Source of the DNA: Kribbella italica
Lineage (GTDB): Bacteria > Actinomycetota > Actinomycetes > Propionibacteriales > Kribbellaceae
Direction of reading: 5' to 3'
DNA: 64,000 nucleotides
Assembly (NCBI RefSeq): GCF_014205135.1
Contig: NZ_JACHMY010000001.1
Span: forward strand, 2,046,001-2,110,000
Of the stretch, positions 33,120 to 41,300 are shown piece by piece. The notes beneath the pieces were generated by a model that was not told where the DNA came from, searched no databases, and saw only the letters and a program-made list of their open reading frames with translations. A program made the position numbers and the translations under genes. Position 1 is the stretch's first letter. Each line of letters opens with the position of its first letter.

Positions 33120-34238
33120 ATGACGATGACGGCGCGGGCGCTGAACAGGGCGTCCATGGTGCGGCAGATGCTGGTGGAGCGGGAGCCGATGGCGGTGGCC
33201 GACGCCGTACGGCGGATGGTGGCGGTCCAGGCGCAGCACCCGGCGTCGCCGTACGTCGCGCTGTTCAACCGGGTCGCCGGGTTCGACCCGCACGAGCTGG
33301 ACGCGGCGTTCGCGGCCGGGATCGTGGTGAAGGCGACGCTGATGCGGGGCACGCTGCACGCGGTGCACACCGACGAGCACCCGGACTTCCGGGCCGCGAT
33401 CCTGCCGATGATGGCCGGGGCCCGGTTCGAGGCGGCGTTCAAGGCCGGGGGGCTGACCAGCGCGGAGGCGCACGCGGTCGGGGTGGAGCTGGCGGCGTAC
33501 GCGTCGGAGCCGCGCAGCGGCCAGGACTTCGAGGCGTGGCTCGACCAGCGGCTCGGCATGGGTGCGACGGAGCTGTGGTGGGCGATGCGGGCGGTCGCGC
33601 CGTTGCTGCACGCGCCGACCGGTGGGCCGTGGTCGTTCGGGCACCGGCCCGCGTTCGTCGCGGCGCCCGGCGTACCGGCTGATCCGGAGCGTGGGCTCGA
33701 GGTACTCACCCGGCGTTACCTCGAGGGCTTCGGGCCGGCGTCGATCGCCGACATCGCGCAGTTCGTCAAGATCCCGCGCGGCCGGGTGAAGGTGGCCGTC
33801 GCGGCGCTCGACCTGGAAGAACTCGAAGGGCCGGGCGGTCAGGTCCTGTACGACGTACCGGGCGGAGCGCGGCCCGACGAGGACCTGCCGGTGCCGCCGC
33901 GGCTGATGGCGATGTGGGACAGCGTGCTGCTCGCGTACGACGACCGCGCGCGGGTCGTGCCGGCCGAGTACAAGCAGGTGATCACGCGGAACAACGGCGA
34001 CCTGCTGCCGACGCTGCTCGTCGACGGGTACGTCGCCGGCGTGTGGCGGCCGGTCGAGGACGGCATCGAGGCGACCGCGTTCCGCAAACTCCCGGCCGGG
34101 GTGTGGAAGGCGCTGAAGGGTGAGGCGCGCGCCATGTTCGCGATGGTGGGAGAGCGCGATCCGCGGGTCTACCGGCGCTACGACCACTGGTGGAAGCATC
34201 TGCCGGCGGTCGACGTCCGGGTGCTGCCGCCGAACTGA
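33120..34238 (+). CDS. Winged-helix HTH_42/AlkZ-like DNA glycosylase family protein
   Basis: 372-aa protein of the HTH_42 superfamily, which includes AlkZ and YcaQ/AlkX, glycosylases that unhook bulky or crosslinked DNA adducts. The QxQ active-site motif of AlkZ-type enzymes is present as VQAQHPASPY near residue 40, and the tandem winged-helix region follows (YLEGFGPASIADIAQFVKIP). The late MWDSVLLAYDDRARVVPAEY segment is family-typical. The start is ATG 33120 (ATG 33126 possible). It is divergent from the TipA-type operon, and genotoxin self-repair is a possible theme. Confidence 0.78.
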   Translation: MTMTARALNRASMVRQMLVEREPMAVADAVRRMVAVQAQHPASPYVALFNRVAGFDPHELDAAFAAGIVVKATLMRGTLHAVHTDEHPDFRAAILPMMAGARFEAAFKAGGLTSAEAHAVGVELAAYASEPRSGQDFEAWLDQRLGMGATELWWAMRAVAPLLHAPTGGPWSFGHRPAFVAAPGVPADPERGLEVLTRRYLEGFGPASIADIAQFVKIPRGRVKVAVAALDLEELEGPGGQVLYDVPGGARPDEDLPVPPRLMAMWDSVLLAYDDRARVVPAEYKQVITRNNGDLLPTLLVDGYVAGVWRPVEDGIEATAFRKLPAGVWKALKGEARAMFAMVGERDPRVYRRYDHWWKHLPAVDVRVLPPN

Positions 34239-34252
34239 AAGAACGCCGCGTA

Positions 34253-34275
34253 AAGTGCTCAGCGGTTGAGCACTT
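34253..34275. promoter_or_regulatory. Perfect dyad upstream of WYL regulator
   Basis: AAGTGCTCA-GCGGT-TGAGCACTT, a 9-bp inverted repeat with 5-base spacer, 20 bases upstream of the regulator's ATG and 15 bases after the preceding stop. It has no T-run. Most likely the autoregulatory operator of the downstream DeoR/WYL protein; a terminator is less likely. Confidence 0.55.
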
Positions 34276-34295
34276 AGCCTGCGACACTGGCAGGT

Positions 34296-35243
34296 ATGCG
34301 TGCTGATCGGCTGGTGGCGACCCTGTTGCTGATGCAGGCCCGGGGCCGGGTGACGGCTGCTGAGCTGGCGTCAGAGCTGGAGATCTCCGTGGCGACCGCG
34401 CGGCGCGATCTGGAAGCGCTCTCGACGGCCGGGATCCCGGTCTACCCCGAGCGCGGCCGCAACGGCGGCTGGTCGTTGCTGGGCGGGTCGCGCACCGACC
34501 TGAGCGGGCTGACCGCGACCGAGGCGCAGGCGTTGTTCCTGCTGGTCGGGCCGGCGGCGGCGATCGCGCCCGAGGCCAAGGCCGCGCTGAGGAAGCTGGT
34601 GCGCGCTCTCCCGGAGACCTTCCGCGGCGACGCGGAGGCCGCCGCCGAGGCCGTCGTGATCGATCCCGCCGGGTGGGGTGAGAACGACAAGGCCCGGCCG
34701 GTGGTGGTCAACGATCTGCAGCACGCCGTCGTACGGCGGCTGAGAGTGCGCCTCGTGTACGGCGGACGCCGGGGTGCGGCGCCGTCGGAGCGGCTGGTGT
34801 CGCCGTTGGGGCTGATCGACAAGGACGACGTCTGGTACCTGATCGCGGGGACGGACAAGGGCCAGCGGACGTTCCGGGTGGATCGGGTGCTGGAGGCAAC
34901 GGTCACCGAGGAACCGGCCGAGCGGCCGGACGACTTCGACCTGTCGGCGGCGTGGGCCAAGGTGGTCGAGGAGATGGAGCTGAACCGGTCGCTGCTCTCG
35001 GCGACCGTGCTCGTGCAGGAGCGGCACCTGTGGGTCATGCAGGACCGGCTCGGCCGGCACTGCGAGGTGCTCGGCTCCCCCGAGGACGGGTGGGTGCGGA
35101 CGCGGATCACCGCGCCGACGCCGTTGATGATCGCGCAGCACCTGGCCGGCTGGGGTGGGTCGATCGAGGTGCTGGAGCCCGCGTCGGTGCAGGCGGAGCT
35201 AGCGCGGCTGGGCGCGGAGCTGGTGAGCCGGTACGACGCTTGA
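34296..35243 (+). CDS. HTH-WYL transcriptional regulator (YafY type)
   Basis: 315-aa regulator. The N-terminal DeoR-like winged HTH is RVTAAELASELEISVATARR (residues about 18-40) with the GIPVYPERGRNGGWSLL wing. The middle WYL domain (VRLVYGGRRGAAPSERLVSP, WYLIAGTDKGQRTFRVDRV) senses nucleic acids or small ligands in related proteins, and a WCX-type C-terminal domain follows. A dyad just upstream suggests autoregulation. Targets are unknown. Confidence 0.9.
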   Translation: MRADRLVATLLLMQARGRVTAAELASELEISVATARRDLEALSTAGIPVYPERGRNGGWSLLGGSRTDLSGLTATEAQALFLLVGPAAAIAPEAKAALRKLVRALPETFRGDAEAAAEAVVIDPAGWGENDKARPVVVNDLQHAVVRRLRVRLVYGGRRGAAPSERLVSPLGLIDKDDVWYLIAGTDKGQRTFRVDRVLEATVTEEPAERPDDFDLSAAWAKVVEEMELNRSLLSATVLVQERHLWVMQDRLGRHCEVLGSPEDGWVRTRITAPTPLMIAQHLAGWGGSIEVLEPASVQAELARLGAELVSRYDA

Positions 35244-35394
35244 GCGGACACGGTTCGCAGCTGGGCGGTGACCGGTGGTGGAGCTGGGGAAAAGGTTTGG
35301 TAACCGATGGAACCGCGAGTGCGGTGTTGACCGTCAGTGGTGAGTAAGGTCCATCTGTCCCAGAGCTGTCCCGAGCGAGCAACAGGAAGTATTC

Positions 35395-36270
35395 GTGACC
35401 ACGACTCCCCCGCAACCGCCCCAGAACCCGTACGCCGGCCAGCCTGGTGGATACGGGCCCCCGCCGCAGGAGCAGTTCCCGACGTACACCGGACAGCCGG
35501 GACAGCCGCAGCCGGGCGTGGTTCCGCCCGGCCAGCCGATGCCGGGCCAGCACGAGTACCAGGGCCCGCCGCCGCAGCAGGCGCCGTACGGGCAGCCGCA
35601 GTTCGACCAGAATCAGCAGTTCGCAGGGCCGCAGCACCAGCCGCAGATGCCGCCGATGGGTGCCCTGCAGTGCCGCTTCTGTGGGTCCGTCCCCGCGGTG
35701 CAGGCGACCGTGCGGGGGCACATGGGGCTGATCATCCTGATGCGCTTCCTCAAGCTGGAAGGCCCGTTCTGCAAGACCTGCGGGACCGCGGCCGTGCGCG
35801 ACATGACCGCGAAGAGCATGTGGCAGGGCTGGTGGGGCATCGGGTCGATGATCGTCAACCCGTTCACGATGCTGTCGAACATCGGCCCGTCGAAGAAGTT
35901 CCAGGCGCTGCCCGAGCCGATGCCGGGCGCTCCGGGCCGGCCGATGAACCCGGGCAAGCCGCTGTTCAAGCGCCCGGAGATCCTCGGCGTGCTGCTGCCG
36001 ATCCTGGTGATCGCCGCGATCGTGATCGGCAACCTGACCACCACGACGTCGTCCGAGGCGAAGGTCGGCGACTGCGTGCAGAACGCGGGCACGGCCAGCG
36101 ACCCGGACGTGAAGGTCGTCGACTGCAGCTCGGCGGACGCGGAGTACGAGGTGCTCGGCCGGGTCAGCTCCTCGGTCTCCAGCACCTGCGACCTCTACCA
36201 GGACGCGACGGTGACCTACACCGAGAAGCGCGGCTCGAGCGGCTACACGCTCTGCCTCGGTCCCAAGTGA
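35395..36270 (+). CDS. Proline-rich zinc-ribbon membrane protein, LppU-like C-terminus
   Basis: 291-aa protein. Residues 1-85 are a Pro/Gln/Gly-rich disordered tail (NPYAGQPGGYGPPPQEQ repeats); then two CxxC pairs (CRFCG and CKTCG) form a probable zinc ribbon; a membrane segment lies at about 198-217 (ILGVLLPILVIAAIVIG); the exterior C-terminus resembles the LppU/SCO3897 domain (VGDCVQNAG...VKVVDC). The start is GTG 35395 with AACAGGAAG upstream. Conserved in actinobacteria, function unknown. Confidence 0.75.
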   Translation: MTTTPPQPPQNPYAGQPGGYGPPPQEQFPTYTGQPGQPQPGVVPPGQPMPGQHEYQGPPPQQAPYGQPQFDQNQQFAGPQHQPQMPPMGALQCRFCGSVPAVQATVRGHMGLIILMRFLKLEGPFCKTCGTAAVRDMTAKSMWQGWWGIGSMIVNPFTMLSNIGPSKKFQALPEPMPGAPGRPMNPGKPLFKRPEILGVLLPILVIAAIVIGNLTTTTSSEAKVGDCVQNAGTASDPDVKVVDCSSADAEYEVLGRVSSSVSSTCDLYQDATVTYTEKRGSSGYTLCLGPK

Positions 36271-36279
36271 TCTGACGGT

Positions 36280-36307
36280 GAGGGCCCGGCTCGAAAGCCG
36301 GGCCTTC
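36280..36307. terminator. Bidirectional terminator
   Basis: GGCCCGGCT (36283-36291), CGAA loop, AGCCGGGCC (36296-36304), extended by three more pairs to 36280/36307. It sits between convergent stops at 36270 and 36310 and serves both genes. Confidence 0.85.
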
Positions 36308-36309
36308 AC

Positions 36310-36732
36310 TCAGCTCTTGTAGTACGCCGCTGCGACCGCGCTCGCCTCGTCCGGCAGCACCGGCCCCTCCGTCGGCACCGGCAGGAACCCACCGCCGGGC
36401 TTGAGCGCGTTCACCTGCGCGCCGCTCATCGCGTAGACCACGCGACCGAGCCCGGAGCGTTCGAGCGCGCCGCCGCACATCCCGCACGGCTGGCAGCTCG
36501 TGTACATCGTCGTGCCCGCCGCAACCTCCGGCGTGAGGTTCCGCGAGGCCCACAGCGCGAGCTTCAGCTCGGGGTGGGCGGTGATGTCGTGGTCGGTGAC
36601 CGAGGTGTTGTGGTCCTCGGCCAGGACGTTGCCCTCGGCATCGGCCAGCAACGATCCGAACGGCGGGTTGCCGCTCTCGATCGCGGCCGCGGAGAGCGCG
36701 ATCGCGCGGCGCAGCAGTTCGTCGGGGGTCAC
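36310..36732 (-). CDS. Nucleoside/cytidine deaminase-like zinc enzyme
   Basis: 140-aa deaminase fold. The zinc site reads TAHPELKLA (HPE in place of the common HAE) and SCQPCGMCGGAL (PCxxC). Such enzymes deaminate cytosine, guanine or related bases. GTG 36732 overlaps the stop of the upstream LLM oxidoreductase by 4 bases, so they are coupled. Exact base specificity cannot be told. Confidence 0.85.
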   Translation of the reverse strand: MTPDELLRRAIALSAAAIESGNPPFGSLLADAEGNVLAEDHNTSVTDHDITAHPELKLALWASRNLTPEVAAGTTMYTSCQPCGMCGGALERSGLGRVVYAMSGAQVNALKPGGGFLPVPTEGPVLPDEASAVAAAYYKS

Positions 36733-37577
36733 TGTTTCTCCATTCCTGCCCGCACGGTCGCCAGGGCCCGCCAGGCGATCTCGGGATGTTCGGTCTCGGC
36801 AGGATCGCCGACGAAAGGGTCCAGTACGACGGTGTGCGCGCCGAGCAGCCGCAGCTCGTCGAGGTCACCGAGGATCTGGTCGATCGAGCCCTCCCCGGCC
36901 AACCGGGTCCCGTCGGCCTGCGGCCGGTCGGTGAGATGCAGCAGGATCCGCGGCGCGAAGCCGGGGTCGGGCTGGCCGAGTGCGTCGGCCGTCGCCCGCA
37001 ACCGGGCCGCGCCGTCGCGGTACCAGCCCATCGACTGGCGCAGCGGATGCCACGAGGCGCCGTACCGGATGGAGCGACGCAGGCCGGCGTCCGTCGTACC
37101 GCCGACCCAGATCGGGAGGTCGTTGCTGCCGTAGTCGTCGGTGTCCTGCCACGCGCTAGTGAGTGCGTCGAGCAGTTCGTCGGTCTCCCGGCCGCGGCGC
37201 CGGTAGTCGAGACCGAGCGCCTCGAACTCCTGGGTCGCCCAGCCGACGCCGACCCCGAGCACGAAGCGGCCGCCGCTGAGCTGGTGCAGATTCGCGGCCA
37301 TCCGCGCGACCAGGAGCGGATGCCGGTACGGCGCGATCAGCACCGTCGTACCGAGCCTGATCGAGCCAGTCTGTCCGGCCAGCCAGGACAGCAGGGTGAA
37401 CGGCTCGTAGAACGGCGCCGGGTACTGCTCGACGACGTCCGGGGTGATCGCGACGTGGTCGGACGTCAGGAGCAGGTCGTAGCCGAGCCCTTCGACGGTG
37501 CGCGCCCAGGCGAGCAGCCGGTCCGGGGTCGCGCCGGGGCCGAAGTTGGGGACGTTCACACCGAGTTGCATGTCCAT
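36729..37577 (-). CDS. LLM-class F420-dependent oxidoreductase
   Basis: 282-aa TIM barrel of the bacterial luciferase-like family, actinobacterial F420 subgroup: MQLGVNVPNFGPGATPDRLL, LLTSDHVAITPDV, RLGTTVLIAPYRHPLLVARM and GGRFVLGVGVGWATQEFEAL. F420H2 use is inferred from the subgroup. ATG 37577 or 37571 may start it. Coupled to the deaminase downstream and divergent from an Lrp/AsnC regulator 88 bases away. Confidence 0.88.
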   Translation of the reverse strand: MDMQLGVNVPNFGPGATPDRLLAWARTVEGLGYDLLLTSDHVAITPDVVEQYPAPFYEPFTLLSWLAGQTGSIRLGTTVLIAPYRHPLLVARMAANLHQLSGGRFVLGVGVGWATQEFEALGLDYRRRGRETDELLDALTSAWQDTDDYGSNDLPIWVGGTTDAGLRRSIRYGASWHPLRQSMGWYRDGAARLRATADALGQPDPGFAPRILLHLTDRPQADGTRLAGEGSIDQILGDLDELRLLGAHTVVLDPFVGDPAETEHPEIAWRALATVRAGMEKQ

Positions 37578-37665
37578 CAGGCTATCCAGGCGCAAGGGTG
37601 GTTCTGAACGGATTCCTCGCGGAAAACGGGCTGCCGCGCCGTGGATCCGCCGGTATGTTGGCGCG

Positions 37666-38124
37666 ATGACCGTGGATCTCGATCTGACCGACTGGGCCAT
37701 CCTCGGCGAGCTGCAACGGGACGGGCGGATGCCGCTGACCGAGCTCGGCCGGCGGGTCAGCCTGAGCGCCTCGGCGACGACCGAGCGGGTCAAGCGGCTG
37801 GAGACGAGCGGCGTGATCAGCGGCTACAGCGCGCGGATCGACCTGCCGAAGACCGGGTACGCCGTACTCGCGGTGATCCGGCTGAAGTACCCCGGCAACA
37901 AGCACGCACCGCTGCACCAGCTGCTGAAGGAACGCGGCGAGATCCTGGAGTGCCTGCGGACCACGGGTGACGACTGCTACCTGCTGAAGGTCGCGGCCGG
38001 GTCGATGGCCCATCTCGAGCAGCTGGTGAACGAGCTGACCGAGTTCGGGTCGACGACGACGAACCTGGTCTACACCGAGACCCAGCCGTACCGCGGGCCG
38101 TACGCGCCGCCGGAGCTGTCGTGA
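37666..38124 (+). CDS. Lrp/AsnC-family regulator
   Basis: 152-aa feast/famine regulator: HTH GRMPLTELGRRVSLSASATT followed by ERVKRLETSGVISGYSARID, then the RAM ligand domain (YAVLAVIRLKYPGNK...ECLRTTGDDCYLLKV). It usually senses an amino acid. Its stop overlaps the GTG of the following unknown gene (GTGA). It is divergent from the LLM oxidoreductase gene. Confidence 0.9.
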   Translation: MTVDLDLTDWAILGELQRDGRMPLTELGRRVSLSASATTERVKRLETSGVISGYSARIDLPKTGYAVLAVIRLKYPGNKHAPLHQLLKERGEILECLRTTGDDCYLLKVAAGSMAHLEQLVNELTEFGSTTTNLVYTETQPYRGPYAPPELS

Positions 38125-38972
38125 CCGACGTCGCCGGGATCGCGCTCCCCGACGCGCTGCTGCTGCGCTGGGTGGACTGGCTGGCGCCTGAGCGTCAGCC
38201 GTTCTACGTGACCGCGCGGCAGGCGGCCGAGTGGAAGCTGCCGCTGTCGGACGAGGAGCCGGATCGGCAGCTGCGCGACACCTACCTCTCGTACGCCGTG
38301 GACGGTCGGCTGCGGTGCTCGTGGTTGTCGGAGAGCGCGTTCTCGGCGTACCCGAAGAAGGTCCGGGCCGGGTTGGTCCGGGCGCAGGTGGTGCACGAGC
38401 GCGGAGCCGTGCCGACGGTGCGGGCGTGGCGTGGAGTGCTCGGGGACGAGATCCGCGGGCAGGCGGACGGGCATCGGTTCGTGTGGTGGAAGTCGTTGCT
38501 CACGGATCCGGTGGCTGTGCTGCCGCGGCTGGTGAGCGAGGACATCGGGGTGAGCCGGCATGCCGAGGTCCCGGCGAGCGTTTGGCGCGGAGTCGAAGGG
38601 CTGCTCCCCCGGGCTCGCGAGCTGGCCGGGACGTTCCCGGAGGGCAGCGGCCCGAACTGCTTCGGCACGGTGATGGCCGCGGCCGGGGCCGAAGGTGCCG
38701 AGTCGGAGTGGATGCAGCGCGAGCCGTTCGACCGGTGGCTGGACGCGTCGACCACCCGCGGCGGCCGCGACGACGTACCGGGGATCCTGCTGGTGTGGCG
38801 ATCGGCTGATCGGGCGGTGCAGCATGCGGCGGTGACGCTGGGGTCAGGGTGGGCGCTGCACAAGCCGTCGCAGTCGTGGATGACACCACGGAAAGTCCGA
38901 ACAGTTGCCGAGGTTCTTCGAGCTACCCGCACAGCGGGTTGGCACTTGCAGCGTCACACAATGCGCCGTTGA
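38121..38972 (+). CDS. Unrecognised protein with possible papain-like Cys/His pattern
   Basis: 283-aa cytoplasmic protein without signal peptide; I cannot place it in a named family. The C-terminal half has GPNCFGTVMAAAGAEGAES followed about 55 residues later by RAVQHAAVTLGSGWALHKPS, a spacing and context reminiscent of NlpC/P60 or CHAP papain-like amidases (Cys at a helix start, His at a strand start). GTG 38121 overlaps the Lrp stop, so it is co-translated with that regulator. The N-terminal half (tryptophan- and arginine-rich) has no visible motif. Confidence 0.6.
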   Translation: MTDVAGIALPDALLLRWVDWLAPERQPFYVTARQAAEWKLPLSDEEPDRQLRDTYLSYAVDGRLRCSWLSESAFSAYPKKVRAGLVRAQVVHERGAVPTVRAWRGVLGDEIRGQADGHRFVWWKSLLTDPVAVLPRLVSEDIGVSRHAEVPASVWRGVEGLLPRARELAGTFPEGSGPNCFGTVMAAAGAEGAESEWMQREPFDRWLDASTTRGGRDDVPGILLVWRSADRAVQHAAVTLGSGWALHKPSQSWMTPRKVRTVAEVLRATRTAGWHLQRHTMRR

Positions 38973-38992
38973 CGTGAAGGTAGCGTTCAAGG

Positions 38993-39304
38993 ATGGAGTT
39001 CTCGGAGCTGGTCACGCGCGCCCGTGAGGTGCGGAGCAAGTACGCCGCCTTGGAGACCGCGCGCTACGGGCGGGAGTGGAGCCGGGAGGAGCTGATGCTC
39101 GGGTTCCTCGGCGACGTCGGGGATCTCGCGAAGCTCGTCCAGGGCAAGGAAGGCGTGCGCCCTCGCGATGACCTGGACGAGGCGTTCGCGCACGAGCTGG
39201 CCGACTGCCTGTGGTCGGTGCTCGTGCTGGCCGACGCGTACGACGTGGACCTGGAGAGCGCGTTCAGTCGGACGATGGATCAGCTGGACGAGCACTTGGG
39301 CTGA
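38993..39304 (+). CDS. MazG-like nucleotide pyrophosphohydrolase
   Basis: 103-aa all-alpha NTP pyrophosphohydrolase-like protein. Acidic metal-binding helices are visible as GDVGDLAKLVQG and HELADCLWSVLVLAD, although the first ExxE is GDVGD. It could remove non-canonical or damaged nucleotides. Its last 41 bases overlap the 3' end of the convergent OsmC gene. Confidence 0.78.
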   Translation: MEFSELVTRAREVRSKYAALETARYGREWSREELMLGFLGDVGDLAKLVQGKEGVRPRDDLDEAFAHELADCLWSVLVLADAYDVDLESAFSRTMDQLDEHLG

Positions 39305-39749
39305 TCGTCAGTTCGCCGTTGTTGAGGTCGACGGTGATCGGGGTGCCGAGCTCGACGGTGCGGCTGACGGTGCACAGGCGGTCGTGGGACATCTTCACCG
39401 CGCGGGGAAGGGCGACCCGGGCCTTGTCGCCGTCCTCGTCGTCGGGGAAGGTGATGGTGAACTCGACCTTGAGGTTCTCGATCCGGTTGCCTTCCTCGGC
39501 GTCGCGGACCTTGTCGCCGCTGACCACCGCGCGGAAGTCGCTCGGCTCGGCGCGGCGGCTGGTGACCACGTCGACGTCGATCGCCGAGCAGGCGCCGATC
39601 GCGGCGAGCAGCAGCTCGACCGGGGTGAAGTCGGTGTCGTCCGGGCCGCCGGAACCGACCGTGATGCTGCCGCCGCGCTTGTTGTGCACGACGTACTTGC
39701 TGTTCCCGGTCCGCTCGAAGTGGATCGACCGGAGTGTGTCGTCGCCCAT
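39264..39749 (-). CDS. OsmC-family protein
   Basis: 161-aa OsmC/Ohr-like protein. Both redox cysteines are present: LLLAAIGACSAIDVDV and MSHDRLCTVSRTVELG. OsmC proteins reduce organic hydroperoxides. ATG 39749 is 17 bases from a 15-bp palindrome. The long 3' overlap with mazG-like coding sequence covers only the last 13 residues, which look disordered (PSARPADPSSD). Confidence 0.87.
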   Translation of the reverse strand: MGDDTLRSIHFERTGNSKYVVHNKRGGSITVGSGGPDDTDFTPVELLLAAIGACSAIDVDVVTSRRAEPSDFRAVVSGDKVRDAEEGNRIENLKVEFTITFPDDEDGDKARVALPRAVKMSHDRLCTVSRTVELGTPITVDLNNGELTISPSARPADPSSD

Positions 39750-39766
39750 CCAGAGAGTCGCAATCT

Positions 39767-39781
39767 GTTGCCAGTGGCAAC
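39767..39781. promoter_or_regulatory. Palindrome GTTGCCA-G-TGGCAAC upstream of osmC
   Basis: A perfect 15-base palindrome 18 bases upstream of the OsmC start on the minus strand, in the 74-base gap to the NAD(P)-binding gene. It is placed like an operator for a redox-sensing repressor. Its half-site resembles the AGTTGC-GCAACT repeat at 18318-18334 only loosely. Confidence 0.4.
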
Positions 39782-39823
39782 GTCAGAGGCGCACCGGCGG
39801 CGGGGGTACCGCCGGCGACAGGT

Positions 39824-40474
39824 TCAGAGCCCGCGCAGTGCGTCGGCGACGGAGGTCTCGCCGGCGATCAGTTCGAGGGTCCGGCCGATCGCGGCCGGGG
39901 TCTCGCACAGACCGGCCAGTACGGCGGCCACGTCGTCGCGGGTGACCCGGCCGTTCCCGGTGTGGTCCGCGAGCAGCACGCGATCCGTCCCGGCGTCGTC
40001 GGTGAGGTGGCCGGGGCGCAGCACGGTCCAGTCGAGATCGCGCGCCCGCAGGTCGTCCTCGGCGGCCAGCTTGGCCTTGAGGTAGATGGTGAATCCCTCC
40101 TCGGGATCCAGCTCCGCGATCTTGTCGACGCCCATCGAACCGACCTGCACGTGCCGCCGTACGCCGGCCCGCTCGGAGGCCTCGGCGAACAGCGCCGCCG
40201 CCCCGCGGTCGACGGTGTCCTTGCGCGCGTTGCCGCTGCCCGCACCCGCGCCGGCCGCGAAGATCGCGACGTCCGCGCCGCTGAGCACCTTCGCGACGGC
40301 GTCCACGTCGGCCTGCTCGAGATCCAGCAGCGCGATCTCGCCGCCGGCCGCGGCGACGTCCGCCTCGTGCGCCGGGTTGCGGACCAGGCCCACGACCTGG
40401 TGCCCGGCACCGGCCAGGAGCTTGGTCAAGCGCAACGCGATCTGCCCGTGTCCACCCGCTATCACGACTCGCAT
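39824..40474 (-). CDS. NAD(P)H-binding atypical short-chain dehydrogenase
   Basis: 216-aa NAD(P)-binding Rossmann protein: glycine motif VVIAGGHGQIALRL at the start, ADVAIFAAGAGAGSGN mid-domain, and YLKAKLAAEDDLR in place of YxxxK. It matches the SDR_a5/YwnB-like group of unknown function, some linked to stress. It is followed by the osmC gene on the same strand, suggesting co-function in oxidative or electrophile stress. Confidence 0.85.
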   Translation of the reverse strand: MRVVIAGGHGQIALRLTKLLAGAGHQVVGLVRNPAHEADVAAAGGEIALLDLEQADVDAVAKVLSGADVAIFAAGAGAGSGNARKDTVDRGAAALFAEASERAGVRRHVQVGSMGVDKIAELDPEEGFTIYLKAKLAAEDDLRARDLDWTVLRPGHLTDDAGTDRVLLADHTGNGRVTRDDVAAVLAGLCETPAAIGRTLELIAGETSVADALRGL

Positions 40475-40517
40475 ACCTGGAGCCTAACCCGTCACACCAG
40501 CACGGCAGACTGTCACC

Positions 40518-41300
40518 ATGTTCGCGCACGCTGTCGACGGGTCCCGGATCGCGTACCAGCTGCAGGAAGGCGCCTCGGGCAACGGACCGGCCCTGCTGCT
40601 GCTCGCGGGGCAGTCGAACACCCACCACTGGTGGGACCCGGTCCGCGCGGACTTCGCCCGTACGACGATCACGCTGGACTACCGCGGTACAGGCGACAGC
40701 GACAAGCCCGACGAGATCTACAGCACGCCCGGTTTCGCGGAGGACGCCGTCGCCGTACTGGATCAGCTCGGGCTCGATCAGGTCGACGTCTACGGGACGT
40801 CGATGGGCGGGCGGGTCGCGCAGTGGCTGGCGATCCTGCATCCGGAGCGCGTGCGCGGGCTGGTCCTGGGCTGTACGTCGCCAGGCCGGTCTCATGGCTT
40901 CGAACGGAGCCAGGAGATCCGGAGAGCGCTCTCGGTGCGGGATCAGGCGCAGCGGGACGCGGTCCTGATCGACCTGATGTACACCCCGGAGTGGGTCGCG
41001 GAGAACCCCGGGCCGTACCCGGTCCTCGGCGACCCGGCCATGCCGGCGTACGCGAAAGGCCGGCACCTGGTCGCGAGCAACAACCACGACGCGTGGGACG
41101 GCCTCGACACGATCCAGGCGCCGACCCTGATCCTGCACGGTACCGACGACATCTTCAGCCCGGCGGCCAACGCCGAGGTCCTCGCCGACCGCATCCCGAA
41201 CGCCCGGGCCGAGCTGCTCCCGGGCGCGCGGCACGCGTACTTCCACGAGTTCCGTACGACGGCGAGCCCACTGGTCACCGACTTCCTCGCGGGGCTCTAG
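40518..41300 (+). CDS. Alpha/beta hydrolase
   Basis: 260-aa hydrolase with nucleophile elbow YGTSMGG (S95), acid in LHGTDDIFSP, His in GARHAYFHEF, and an oxyanion-type LLLAGQSNTHHWW loop. Probable esterase or haloalkane/lactone-type hydrolase; substrate unknown. The stop is the TAG of CTAG 41297-41300, shared with the opposite gene's TAG. Confidence 0.87.
   Translation: MFAHAVDGSRIAYQLQEGASGNGPALLLLAGQSNTHHWWDPVRADFARTTITLDYRGTGDSDKPDEIYSTPGFAEDAVAVLDQLGLDQVDVYGTSMGGRVAQWLAILHPERVRGLVLGCTSPGRSHGFERSQEIRRALSVRDQAQRDAVLIDLMYTPEWVAENPGPYPVLGDPAMPAYAKGRHLVASNNHDAWDGLDTIQAPTLILHGTDDIFSPAANAEVLADRIPNARAELLPGARHAYFHEFRTTASPLVTDFLAGL

Noticed and set aside
35309..35335. GGAAC-N18-CGTC resembling an ECF sigma-factor promoter before the LppU-like gene
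   Set aside because: The spacing and -10 do not match a defined sigma class well enough, and such partial matches are frequent by chance.
39264..39304. 41-base convergent overlap of mazG-like and osmC genes as evidence for a misassembled end
   Set aside because: Both frames end normally, and the overlapping residues are just the disordered tail of OsmC; this is ordinary compaction.
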